In this document: positions 16,399-22,744 of the stretch, piece after piece
Position numbering within the stretch: the stretch's first letter is position 1
How the letters are laid out: the number at the start of each line of letters is the position of its first letter
From: DASXRA01 sp036506155
GTDB lineage: Bacteria; Actinomycetota; Actinomycetes; Mycobacteriales; Jatrophihabitantaceae
Reading direction: 5' to 3'
Assembly (NCBI GenBank): GCA_036506155.1
Contig: DASXSF010000022.1
Span: 1-64,000, forward strand
Length of the DNA: 64,000 bases
Notes under the pieces: model-generated
Seen by the model: only the letters and a program-made list of their open reading frames with translations
The model's database searches: none
What the model was told of the DNA's origin: nothing
Position numbers and translations under genes: made by a program

Positions 16399-16483
16399 AC
16401 AGAGATCAACAATGAGCGGGCCCGGCCAGGCGCTGGGAGCACCCAGCCGAGCCCTTGATCACCAACCTGACTCAACCAGGGAG

Positions 16484-16717
16484 ATGACCCAAGTGCCTAC
16501 ACAACCACGCTCGCCCAGCGAGCACTACGCCGAGAGCGAGAGATTGTTACGCGTCGCCGAGACGTCGGTCGTCGAGGAGATTCAGACCATCACCGCGTTG
16601 CTGGCGCTCACCCATGCGATCCTGACGCTCGCGCCGCGCAAGGCTCGCCGTGTCGAACGGCAACCGCGGCACGCCGGCAACGGGCTACCACCGCACCTGA
16701 ACTGGGGGGACGAGTGA
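16484..16717 (+). CDS. Small element protein, unknown function
   Basis: This is a 77-residue protein with start ATG 16484 behind AGGGAG; an in-frame ATG at 16391 would add 31 unlikely residues. It contains a helical stretch, SEHYAESERLLRVAETS then VEEIQTITALLALTHAILTL, followed by a basic, Gly/Pro-containing tail. Small helical proteins of this type are common next to the left end of actinobacterial integrative elements; I know no function. Its stop overlaps the next start (GTGA), so the two are translated together. Confidence 0.6.
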   Translation: MTQVPTQPRSPSEHYAESERLLRVAETSVVEEIQTITALLALTHAILTLAPRKARRVERQPRHAGNGLPPHLNWGDE

Positions 16718-16893
16718 TCGACATTTGGATCCACGACACCGACGACTACAGCCACACCGTGACCCGGATATCGGCGATGGTGACCCGGGCCAGCGACTTC
16801 TCGATCTGCTCGAAGTCGGCGGCCGCGTTTCGGGAGCTGTCCGACTACCTGCGGATGGCCGCCGACGAGCTCGAGCGCGGCCAGCGCGGCTGA
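16714..16893 (+). CDS. Small element protein coupled to the preceding gene
   Basis: This is a 59-residue ORF starting VIDIWIHDTDDYSHTV and ending ADELERGQRG. GTG 16714 overlaps the upstream TGA by two bases (GTGA), good evidence for translational coupling. It has a central FRELSDYLRMAADELE helix. I recognise no family. A strong terminator hairpin follows 11 bp after the stop, closing the two-gene unit. Confidence 0.6.
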   Translation: MIDIWIHDTDDYSHTVTRISAMVTRASDFSICSKSAAAFRELSDYLRMAADELERGQRG

Positions 16894-16903
16894 GAACACC
16901 TAG

Positions 16904-16939
16904 CGAGCGCCCCGCTGCCTTCGGGTGGCGGGGCGCTCG
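16904..16939 (+). terminator. Terminator of the first element operon
   Basis: A 12-bp perfect stem, CGAGCGCCCCGC and GCGGGGCGCTCG, has a 12-nt loop and is followed by GCGTTT. It is 11 bp beyond the stop at 16893. Confidence 0.8.
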
Positions 16940-17031
16940 GCGTTTACCTGACGCCCGCACCTGGGCAGAACACAAGCAGGCGCCGAGAGATGCTCAGGGG
17001 CAGTGGGTACCTAGGAAGCGCTCGGCGCCCC

Positions 17032-17078
17032 GGGAACCCTCGTGGTCTGCACCGGTGAGCCAGACCACGGGGGTTCCC
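17032..17078. terminator. 18-bp stem hairpin, terminator or structured site
   Basis: Arms 17032-17049 and 17061-17078 pair over 18 bp with a single G-T wobble and an 11-nt loop; CTAACTCTGTTCTT follows. Further inverted repeats lie around it: GGCGCCGAG (16979-16987) with CTCGGCGCC (17021-17029), and GTCCACGG (17128-17135) with CCGTGGAC (17155-17162). The roughly 230 bp between genes here is therefore unusually rich in palindromes. It may act as terminators or as a replication or transfer origin of the element. Confidence 0.55.
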
Positions 17079-17120
17079 CTAACTCTGTTCTTCGAACGCT
17101 TGTGCGACTAACGTCGGTGC

Positions 17121-17505
17121 ATGAGTCGTCCACGGGTGAGCCCTAAAGGTCCCGCCGTGGACTGCGGAGCTCGACTACTGGGGCCGTGATGTCGGCGGCG
17201 AGTGGTGGGCGCTCATCGTGTGGTCAACGCAGGCGACACCGCCGGACGGTAGCCATCCTGTCCCCGTGTGGTGCGCCGCCTGGGTGCTCGGCCGGTGCGT
17301 CGAGCAGCCATTACAGCCGGTCGAATATCTCGAGGTCAGGCGGATGCAGCTCGGCGCCGAACCGGCCGAGTGGCCGGCGCCGGTCGACCGGCCAGGCGCA
17401 CACTGGCGCGGCCATTACCTCGGGATCCTCGACGGCAGCGAGCCGGAACTACCCGCCGAAGCGGGCAGGGCGTGGGGGCACGAGCAGGGCGGCGCCTACG
17501 GCTGA
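17121..17505 (+). pseudogene. Hypothetical element protein with a one-base frameshift near its start
   Basis: The main frame (open from 17140 to the stop at 17505) encodes a convincing protein with LDYWGRDVGGEWWALIVWST, VWCAAWVLGRCVEQP and WRGHYLGILDG. It has no good start codon until GTG 17218. In the other frame ATG 17121 begins MSRPRVSPK, and removing one G near 17148 (AAAGGT to AAAGT) joins it smoothly to VPPWTAELDYWG. I therefore read a single-base insertion. Programmed frameshifting cannot be excluded. No family recognised. Confidence 0.5.
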
Positions 17506-17622
17506 GGGCGGCGCGTTCTCGATGATGCGAGGAGTGAACGCAACATCCATCCGCTCATGCTTGATATGCGGGTAATCGTGAGGCTCCTCGACACCAATGA
17601 ACAGCGCCTCGATTACCTGCAT
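17449..17622 (-). CDS. Possible small protein, unknown function
   Basis: This is a 57-residue minus-strand ORF: MQVIEALFIGVEEPHDYPHI, then KHERMDVAFTPRIIENAPPS, ending RPARFGG. Composition and residue pattern look like real protein rather than GC-rich noise. It overlaps the 3' end of the opposing gene by 57 bp, which lowers confidence. It begins 7 bp from the three-way-junction sequence at 17629-17680. Confidence 0.35.
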   Translation of the reverse strand: MQVIEALFIGVEEPHDYPHIKHERMDVAFTPRIIENAPPSAVGAALLVPPRPARFGG

Positions 17623-17628
17623 GATCAG

Positions 17629-17680
17629 GCATTATGTGAGCCGCTTGCGGCGAGGTGATTCTCGATCACCCACATAATGC
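17629..17680. other. Perfect three-way-junction (T-shaped) inverted repeat
   Basis: An outer 10-bp stem, GCATTATGTG (17629-17638) with CACATAATGC (17671-17680), encloses two inner hairpins: GCCGC-TT-GCGGC (17640-17651) and GGTGAT-TCTCG-ATCACC (17654-17670). Only three bases are unpaired outside the loops. It could be a folded recombination site, a nicking or replication origin, or an RNA structure. The tail motif of the nearby spacer family begins inside the right arm. Confidence 0.6.
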
Positions 17681-17730
17681 CGATGTGAGCGCGTCCGCTC
17701 CTCCGGGTTATGCAGGTGATCTTTCGGACA

Positions 17731-17759
17731 TGCCGATGAGCGGTAACCGCTTATCGGCA
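17731..17759. repeat. 29-bp near-perfect palindrome carrying the spacer motif
   Basis: TGCCGATGAGCGGT (17731-17744), one A, and ACCGCTTATCGGCA (17746-17759) pair over 14 bp with one G-T wobble. The left arm is the tail motif (TGCCGATGAGCGG) of the spacers between the small genes downstream. From here to 18018 I see no gene. Confidence 0.55.
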
Positions 17760-18017
17760 GAACAAACAACCATCGTCCTCATCCGGACATCGGCACGATC
17801 GATCACCCACAAAGCCCTGCGACCACCACCGATCACTCTTGTCGTTGCAGATCCCGGCCGGCGCCTTGCGTCGTCGGTCGCGACGGTCCACGCTGTGGAC
17901 GTCGGCGCCACCAGCGCCGATGGCGTGCGGTGATCCGGCGGTCGTGCTGGTCGCCCTGTGGGCCCCCGGGAGCGAGGGGCGAACCAGACGCCGTGACGCG
18001 CACGAACGGAGTCATCC

Positions 18018-18494
18018 ATGTTGAAGAAGGTCGCCTTCCTCACCGTCGCGGCGATCAGCGCAGCGCTCCTAGTCGCTGCTCCCGCAGCGGCATCGAACGC
18101 GGGGACGACGGTGCATATGTCCATAGACCTTGCCGGTTCCGATTTGACCCTGAGCTGCGGGACGACGGTGCTGACCCCGACTGGTGGGACGGCGACATTG
18201 GTGTTTCACGAAAGCACCGATGCGCAGGGGATCTTCCACGTCACCGGCACCGGAACGTTCAATCGCGCCACCTTGCAGGACGCCGCCGGCAACAGCTACT
18301 CGGTGACCGGCGCCAACTGGTTCGGCGGCAGCGCCTACGACCCCGACGCCAACGAGCCGATCGCGTTCACCAGCACGGACAAGTTCGTCATTCGCACGGC
18401 GGTCGGCGGGGTCTATGGGATGGTGAACGTCGTCGAGCACATCAGCCCGAACGGCAACTTCTTCTCGTTCGAGTTCGGTAACTGTTCGGACTGA
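18018..18494 (+). CDS. Secreted protein, unknown function
   Basis: This is a 158-residue protein with a clear Sec signal (MLKKVAFLTVAAISAALLVA, cleavage likely after APAAA at about residue 25). The mature part is rich in Thr, Gly and Ser with beta-strand-like alternation (GTTVHMSIDLAGSDLTLSCG, HVTGTGTFNRATLQD) and two Cys (in LSCG and at the C-terminal GNCSD) that could form a disulfide. It resembles generic actinobacterial exported beta-sandwich proteins; no function assigned. It is the first gene of the run of genes separated by spacer repeats. Confidence 0.65.
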   Translation: MLKKVAFLTVAAISAALLVAAPAAASNAGTTVHMSIDLAGSDLTLSCGTTVLTPTGGTATLVFHESTDAQGIFHVTGTGTFNRATLQDAAGNSYSVTGANWFGGSAYDPDANEPIAFTSTDKFVIRTAVGGVYGMVNVVEHISPNGNFFSFEFGNCSD

Positions 18495-18514
18495 CGCGAG
18501 GGCAAAACGCACTA

Positions 18515-18552
18515 CATTGCCGCGTTGGGTGCGCGACCATGCCGATGTGAGG
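18515..18552. repeat. Cassette spacer repeat, copy 1
   Basis: Starts TTGCCGCGTTGGGTGCGCGA (18517-18536) and ends CCATGCCGATGTGAGG. It lies 21 bp after the stop of the secreted-protein gene. It is nearly identical to copy 2 at 19452-19488. Confidence 0.7.
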
Positions 18553-18823
18553 AAGTTCGGTTGGGCGCGGTGGCGCGCGGTAACGGCACCTAGGTGCGCT
18601 GGGCCTCGTCCAGCGGAGGGTTGCTGCGGATGATCCCCCTTCCCGAAGTTGACTCGGCGTCTCGATGCCACTGATCAGGTGCAGGCCATCCTGTCGACTT
18701 CGAAATGAACGGGAGCCTGGTCGCCGAGCGTTCACCTCGTTTCAGTGAACCTTGATGCGAACCCGCCCGTGGTCCTTAACACGGTGCGGGATTGGTCCCG
18801 CTTCGACACAAGGGAGGTTCAGC

Positions 18824-19279
18824 ATGCGGCTGAACAGAGTCACATCGAGGATCGGAGCCCTCCTCGTCACCGGGGGCCTGTTCGTTGCCCTCACGGCCGG
18901 CACGGCGCTCGCGCAGGGGAGCCCGAACGGCGCTTCGACTCAAAGGCCCGTCTTCTACGAGGGGCAGCAAGTCACCGTCAACATGTTCGAGGTGGCGGCG
19001 TCTGACCCGCTGCTCGCGCACAACAAGGGCGTCAACACGATCTACGCCTCGAACGACCTCGACGAAGAGCAGGACTTCCTTTCGGTGATCGATGCAATCC
19101 AGGGTGAGGGGTTCAACCCCCTGTGGCACCAGGTCCTCATCGTCTTCAACGCGGGAGTCACTCCCCACCAGTTCACGTCTGAGGACGAGGTCCTGGCGGC
19201 TGCGGCTGGGGCCAATCCTGAAATCACGCTCGTCTCGACGGACGAGGTCTACCGCTGTTCGATCGTTGGATCGAAGTAG
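18824..19279 (+). CDS. Secreted protein, unknown function
   Basis: This is a 151-residue exported protein. GGGAGG precedes ATG 18824, which I prefer to the in-frame ATG at 18752. The signal peptide MRLNRVTSRIGALLVTGGLF continues to TALAQG. The mature part contains VFYEGQQVTVNMFEV, NTIYASNDLDEEQDFLSVID, and FTSEDEVLAAAAGANPEI. I do not recognise the family. A terminator follows 15 bp after the stop, and a spacer repeat lies 170 bp further on. Confidence 0.65.
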   Translation: MRLNRVTSRIGALLVTGGLFVALTAGTALAQGSPNGASTQRPVFYEGQQVTVNMFEVAASDPLLAHNKGVNTIYASNDLDEEQDFLSVIDAIQGEGFNPLWHQVLIVFNAGVTPHQFTSEDEVLAAAAGANPEITLVSTDEVYRCSIVGSK

Positions 19280-19294
19280 GAGGATGATGGAGAC

Positions 19295-19317
19295 AACCCG
19301 CCTCCGAGAGGCGGGTT
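19295..19317 (+). terminator. Intrinsic terminator
   Basis: A 10-bp perfect stem, AACCCGCCTC and GAGGCGGGTT, has loop CGA and is followed by CTCCATCTCTTTT. It ends the secreted-protein gene. Confidence 0.8.
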
Positions 19318-19451
19318 CTCCATCTCTTTTGGCTGCGCGGCAACGGCGTAGCCCGAGCGGACCGGCCGTTGCAAGGCCCAGCATGGCACGCCTCACGGGA
19401 ACGGTTCGGCGCTAGGTAGTGCCGGATATCGAGCGGTCGATGACACACTGT

Positions 19452-19488
19452 CATGCCGCGTTGGGCGCGCGACCATGCCGATGTGCGG
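19452..19488. repeat. Cassette spacer repeat, copy 2
   Basis: CATGCCGCGTTGGGCGCGCG at 19452-19471, then ACCATGCCGATGTGCGG. This is the best representative of the family. It contains GTTGGGC, which fits the integron core-site consensus GTTRRRY, and two CATGCCG direct repeats 23 bp apart. It ends 23 bp before the next gene. Confidence 0.7.
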
Positions 19489-19511
19489 TCGGCCGGGATA
19501 GCCTGCGCGAC

Positions 19512-19859
19512 ATGACGCCCGCAAACGTGGCACAGATCGTCGAACGTCGGGACGAAGCGGCGTTCGTCGACCTCCTCCGTGCGGCTGACGCCGAGTTCGA
19601 GGACGCTGCCTTCGAATCAGCTCTCGCAGCTGCTCTGCGCGTCGAGCCTCAGCTGATCGACCTGTGGGACACGTGGAGCGGCGACCAACGCTGGACCCCC
19701 AGTGCGGCCGTAAATGGTGTCAGGACAGCCTGGGTCACTCCGGGAGGAGCGTCCGAACATCAGCGCGTGCACCCCGACCGTGCCGCCGCTGTGGCCGACT
19801 TCATCCACCGGATGGCCACATGGTTGGCGAGGCGCGAGGTTGTCGCCGTCGATCGGTGA
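19512..19859 (+). CDS. Hypothetical protein of the cassette run
   Basis: This is a 115-residue soluble acidic protein from ATG 19512. Early residues VERRDEAAFVDLLRAADAEF suggest helices; LIDLWDTWSGDQRWTPSAAV and IHRMATWLARREVV follow. It has no signal, no membrane segment and no known family. It has spacer repeats on both sides (19452-19488 and 19877-19914). Size and acidity would suit an immunity-type or antitoxin protein, but nothing proves that. Confidence 0.6.
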   Translation: MTPANVAQIVERRDEAAFVDLLRAADAEFEDAAFESALAAALRVEPQLIDLWDTWSGDQRWTPSAAVNGVRTAWVTPGGASEHQRVHPDRAAAVADFIHRMATWLARREVVAVDR

Positions 19860-19876
19860 CCTACCAATCGCACTCT

Positions 19877-19914
19877 TCTGCCGCGAGTTGTGCGCGCCCT
19901 ACCCGATGGCCGCG
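19877..19914. repeat. Cassette spacer repeat, copy 3
   Basis: CTGCCGCGAGTTGTGCGCGC at 19878-19897, then CCTACCCGATGGCCGCG. It is more diverged than copies 1 and 2. It starts 18 bp after the preceding stop. Confidence 0.55.
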
Positions 19915-19940
19915 TAGCAAGAGCAGCCGGGCAGGCTATC

Positions 19941-20255
19941 TCAGTCGAGGTTCGCGGCCAATCTCTCGCGCCAATCCTCGTCTGCCAGATCAGCAGCGAC
20001 CAGCGCATCTCGCCAGTCTTCTGCCGCAAGATCTCGCATCAGCACGAACTTGCGCCAGTCACCTCCCGTACGCAGTACAAGCGCTGCTTGGACGCGTTCT
20101 GGGTCTTGGCCGCCGATCACATCAGGCGGCAGGTCACGCAGTTCGCTCAGCACCCGCTCACTTGAACCGGGCGGAAACGCGCGGGTGATCCACCGAGTGA
20201 GTCGTGCGCTGACGTCCACAAAGGCAATCCTGTACAACGGGCCTGACTCGCGCAC
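19941..20255 (-). CDS. Hypothetical protein of the cassette run, reverse orientation
   Basis: This is a 104-residue protein on the minus strand: YRIAFVDVSARLTRWITRAF, then RVLSELRDLPPDVIGGQDPE, and a C-terminal part with a repeated pattern (VLMRDLAAEDWRDALVAADL, then ADEDWRERLAANLD). The two AEDWRDALVAA/DEDWRERLAA units look like duplicated short helices. No family recognised. It is the only member of the middle of the run on the minus strand, flanked by spacer copies 3 and 4. Confidence 0.6.
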   Translation of the reverse strand: MRESGPLYRIAFVDVSARLTRWITRAFPPGSSERVLSELRDLPPDVIGGQDPERVQAALVLRTGGDWRKFVLMRDLAAEDWRDALVAADLADEDWRERLAANLD

Positions 20256-20295
20256 CCATGAAGCTGCTGACGCGGCTCGATCGGCAACATCCGGT

Positions 20296-20336
20296 CATGC
20301 CGCGTGGTGCGCGCGATCCTGCCGAGATGAGTGCGT
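20296..20336. repeat. Cassette spacer repeat, copy 4
   Basis: CATGCCGCGTGGTGCGCGCG at 20296-20315, then ATCCTGCCGAGATGAGTGCG. It lies between the reverse gene and the next forward gene. Confidence 0.6.
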
Positions 20337-20375
20337 GCGATGCCTCGTGCTCTCGGCGGATGAGAGGGTTGCCAC

Positions 20376-20771
20376 GTGAAGCGGTTCCGTCGCGACAAAC
20401 GCACCCCGGAAGAGATCGAATGGGAGCGCATCCAAGCCGAGGTGCGCGCCGCTAGCCAGTATCGCTACGAGCAGACCGTGACCAAGCGCGATCTCGTCGA
20501 GGCGGTCTCCGCAATCTTGTTCCGAGCGGATCCCATTGGCATCAACTTCGAGACGAACACAGACGAGTACGACGCCGAGGCGGAGACCATCGCCATCGCG
20601 CTGCCCAAAGCCACGAGCCCAGATGATGTGAAGGCGCTGACGCACGATGCGTTTGTCCAGTGGTTCGACGCTCAGACTGCCGGTCCGATCGATCGGTACA
20701 CATCTGTTGCCACCGAGATCTGGAGCCTATGGCGTCGCCATGAAGGACACTTCGGGCTGACCGCAGGGTAG
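20376..20771 (+). CDS. Hypothetical protein of the cassette run
   Basis: This is a 131-residue protein from ATG 20376. A basic start, MKRFRRDKRTPEEIEWERIQ, leads into a helical region (YEQTVTKRDLVEAVSAILF) and then an acidic, Trp-containing C-terminal half (EAETIAIALPKATSPDDVKA, WSLWRRHEGHFGL). It is soluble and no family is recognised. A diverged spacer begins 10 bp after its stop. Confidence 0.6.
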   Translation: MKRFRRDKRTPEEIEWERIQAEVRAASQYRYEQTVTKRDLVEAVSAILFRADPIGINFETNTDEYDAEAETIAIALPKATSPDDVKALTHDAFVQWFDAQTAGPIDRYTSVATEIWSLWRRHEGHFGLTAG

Positions 20772-20781
20772 GCCGCACTGT

Positions 20782-20817
20782 CATGCCGCAACCCGCGCTC
20801 CCGCACAGCTGATTGCG
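20782..20817. repeat. Cassette spacer repeat, copy 5 (diverged)
   Basis: CATGCCGC is kept, followed by AACCCGCGCTCCCGCACAGC and TGATTGCG. The position between genes and the first eight bases agree with the family; the middle has drifted. Confidence 0.4.
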
Positions 20818-20922
20818 CTCGCGTGCGATGCGCGCTGAGAGCATTCGGCTGGCGCGGATCTCAATAACCGGCCGCTGAATAGCCTGTTGCTGTAACAGGC
20901 CGTTGGTCGCGAGGATCATGTC

Positions 20923-21285
20923 ATGACGGAGGGACAGCAGTCGGCCCCAGACCCACCCGGTTGGGTCGACGGGGCGCCAACGTCTGGCATCGATCAGTCC
21001 TGCGCCCTTTGCGGCAGCCAGGTCGTCAGCTTGGTCCACCCATTAGCGGCGGAGCGTGTCCGCTACCGGGTATACGGGAAGGGCCATACGCTGCCCACCT
21101 TCTGGACCGTCTGCGATCGCTGCGAGGCCCTGTATGCCGCCGGCGATGACGATGCGCTCGTCGAGCTCATGAAGGCCTCCGATGGTTGGTACTGGTCAAC
21201 GGAGGCTGACGTGGACGAGATAATCCGCCAGCCACTGGCGGTGTTCCGTAACGCCGACAAGGGAGCTCGGCGACTCCCCGACTAG
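20923..21285 (+). CDS. Zinc-ribbon-like hypothetical protein
   Basis: This is a 120-residue soluble protein from ATG 20923. CALCG (residues 27-31) and CDRCE (64-68) are two CxxC knuckles about 37 residues apart, consistent with one zinc site. RYRVYGKGHTLPTFWTVCDR lies between, and DDALVELMKASDGWYWSTEA follows. Function unknown. A second small protein with paired CxxC motifs is at 22415-22744 in the same element. Confidence 0.6.
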   Translation: MTEGQQSAPDPPGWVDGAPTSGIDQSCALCGSQVVSLVHPLAAERVRYRVYGKGHTLPTFWTVCDRCEALYAAGDDDALVELMKASDGWYWSTEADVDEIIRQPLAVFRNADKGARRLPD

Positions 21286-21355
21286 CTCAGCCACGAACAG
21301 CGTCGCAAGCCGTGCTACGCCGGACGCAAGGGCATGCCGGTCGCGACCGCTCGCT

Positions 21356-21390
21356 CCTGCCGCGGTGTGCGCGCAGTTGCAGATGAGCGG
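21356..21390. repeat. Cassette spacer repeat, copy 6
   Basis: CCTGCCGCGGTGTGCGCGCA at 21356-21375, then GTTGCAGATGAGCGG. It lies between the zinc-ribbon and GNAT genes. Confidence 0.55.
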
Positions 21391-21418
21391 GGATTCCCGG
21401 TCGTCGAGTTCGCGTGGC

Positions 21419-21898
21419 ATGCGCGTGCGGCATGCTGACGTGGTGGCACTGGTTGTTCGTGCGGCATCGGAAGAGGCGAAGCCGATAGTGCGCCGCCTGC
21501 TGGAGTTCAACGCCTACGACTTCTCAGCGATCGATGGGCGAGACATCAGCCCGGACGGTGTGTACGGCTATCCGTACCTCGACCACTACTGGGGCGCGGC
21601 GAATGATCGCGCCGCGTTCCTCTTTCACGTCGATGCCCACCTGGCGGGCTTCGCCCTGGTGCGTCTCGGCAGGCCGCATCAGGTGGCTGAGTTCTTGGTC
21701 TTGCCGAAGTACCGAGGCCGTGGACTGGGAACGGCGGCCGCGAGAAAGATCCTGTCCCGTTGGCACGGGGAATGGATCACGCACCAGGCTCCCGGCAACG
21801 ATGGTGCGGTGGCGTTCTGGCGGCGTGCGATACCCGTCCACTTCACTGAGACGTCGGATGCCACAGGCACGACCCAACGATTCGTGATCACGAAGTAG
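21419..21898 (+). CDS. GNAT-family N-acetyltransferase
   Basis: An acetyl-CoA-dependent acetyltransferase; the substrate is unknown. Motif A is clear (VLPKYRGRGLGTAAARKIL, the pyrophosphate loop). The C-terminal strands WITHQAPGNDGAVAFWRRAI and FTETSDATGTTQRFVI complete the fold. I place the start at ATG 21419 (159 residues); a GTG at about 21443 (VVALVVRAASEEAKPIVRRL) is equally possible since no clear ribosome site is visible. It is the one gene of the run with an evident family. Mobile GNAT genes are often resistance or toxin genes. Confidence 0.75.
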   Translation: MRVRHADVVALVVRAASEEAKPIVRRLLEFNAYDFSAIDGRDISPDGVYGYPYLDHYWGAANDRAAFLFHVDAHLAGFALVRLGRPHQVAEFLVLPKYRGRGLGTAAARKILSRWHGEWITHQAPGNDGAVAFWRRAIPVHFTETSDATGTTQRFVITK

Positions 21899-21916
21899 CA
21901 AAGCGATCCGTCCGAT

Positions 21917-21951
21917 CATGCCGCCGAGTGCGCGCTCGTGCCGATGAGCGG
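21917..21951. repeat. Cassette spacer repeat, copy 7
   Basis: CATGCCGCCGAGTGCGCGCT at 21917-21936, then CGTGCCGATGAGCGG. It lies between the convergent 3' ends of the GNAT gene and the next minus-strand gene. Confidence 0.6.
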
Positions 21952-21958
21952 TTCTGCG

Positions 21959-22234
21959 CTACGAGCCCGGAGCATGAAACTCGACAGTTCCGGGTCCAAG
22001 GATCTCGGTGTGCTGTCGATCGCCGCCGTACTCTGTCCAGCGCCAGGAGCCGCCTTGGATGTTGACTCGGAGCACCAAACCCTCCGACGACACGTCGTCT
22101 GCCCGAAGCGTGAGCACCTGTGTTTCGTCGAAACGTACCAGCACCTCGCCACCATCCGGCGTCGCCTCCGTCAGTTGGTGCCAGTTGTCATGAGGTCGAC
22201 CAAACCAACCTGAGGGCAGCCGCATGCTGGCCAC
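21959..22234 (-). CDS. Hypothetical element protein
   Basis: This is a minus-strand protein of up to 91 residues (GTG 22234 or ATG 22225). It is beta-rich in pattern: GGEVLVRFDETQVLTLRADD, VSSEGLVLRVNIQGGSWRWT, ending GPGTVEFHAPGS. The open frame continues upstream of the start in a protein-like way (FFAEHDVASMRLPSGW), so the true N terminus may be longer or joined by a frameshift to the overlapping ORF at 22171-22422. No family recognised. Confidence 0.55.
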   Translation of the reverse strand: MASMRLPSGWFGRPHDNWHQLTEATPDGGEVLVRFDETQVLTLRADDVSSEGLVLRVNIQGGSWRWTEYGGDRQHTEILGPGTVEFHAPGS

Positions 22235-22422
22235 GTCGTGCTCTGCGAAGAAGGATCGGACGCGTCGGCGACCGGCGCAGGTGTCTGCTTTGTTGTCACG
22301 GAGTCATCATCTAGGGCCTCGGGCGTCGGAAGCGACGACCGTAGCCACATGCCGCTGTGTGCGCACCACTTGTCGCCCACCAGGCGCGTCGCGAGATCAT
22401 CGAACGTGACCGTCTTAGCCAC
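22171..22422 (-). CDS. Hypothetical element protein
   Basis: This is an 83-residue ORF from GTG 22422, whose first codons overlap the stop of the zinc-ribbon gene. The N-terminal part (VTFDDLATRLVGDKWCAHSG, then MWLRSSLPTPEAL) looks real. The last 25 residues overlap the next gene in another frame and look like noise, so a frameshift may have replaced its true end. Unknown function. Confidence 0.4.
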   Translation of the reverse strand: MAKTVTFDDLATRLVGDKWCAHSGMWLRSSLPTPEALDDDSVTTKQTPAPVADASDPSSQSTTWPACGCPQVGLVDLMTTGTN

Positions 22423-22744
22423 CGATCAACCCTCCAGTTCCACGGCGGTACGGCTCATCCGACGCGATGAAGATGCCAGCCCTGGCGCGCCCACACGGCA
22501 CACAGACCGTGGCGTGGCCGTGTAGCCAAGACACCACCGGCCCGGCGTACGGAAACGTGACACGCCCGCAGTCCGGGCACTCCCACAGGCTCGGATCCGG
22601 CGGCTCCACGGCCGGCACATCCGGGCCACCCCACTCGCGGCCCTTCGCCTCCGACATCCACCGCGAATACGACATCGTCCGGCGGTGAAACGACGCATCG
22701 ACCTCGTTCCACCCGACACCGACCTCATCGAGCCATGCCTTCAT
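22415..22744 (-). CDS. Small zinc-ribbon protein
   Basis: This is a 109-residue minus-strand protein. The C-terminal half has CPDCGRVTFPY and then HGHATVCVPCGRARAG, two CxxC pairs that should hold a zinc ion. The N-terminal part is Trp-rich (MKAWLDEVGVGWNEVDASFH). It could start at ATG 22744 or at an internal Met. Its 3' end overlaps the next gene start, as in an operon. Its start region meets the 5'-truncated plus-strand ORF at 22740, suggesting a past recombination junction. Unknown role; DNA or nucleotide binding is possible. Confidence 0.5.
   Translation of the reverse strand: MKAWLDEVGVGWNEVDASFHRRTMSYSRWMSEAKGREWGGPDVPAVEPPDPSLWECPDCGRVTFPYAGPVVSWLHGHATVCVPCGRARAGIFIASDEPYRRGTGGLIGG

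Noticed and set aside
18515..21951. Calling the spacers true integron attC sites
   Set aside because: Only two of seven copies contain a GTTRRRY box, no matching inverse core site was found at the expected distance, and there is no IntI gene. I keep the cassette idea as a hypothesis only.
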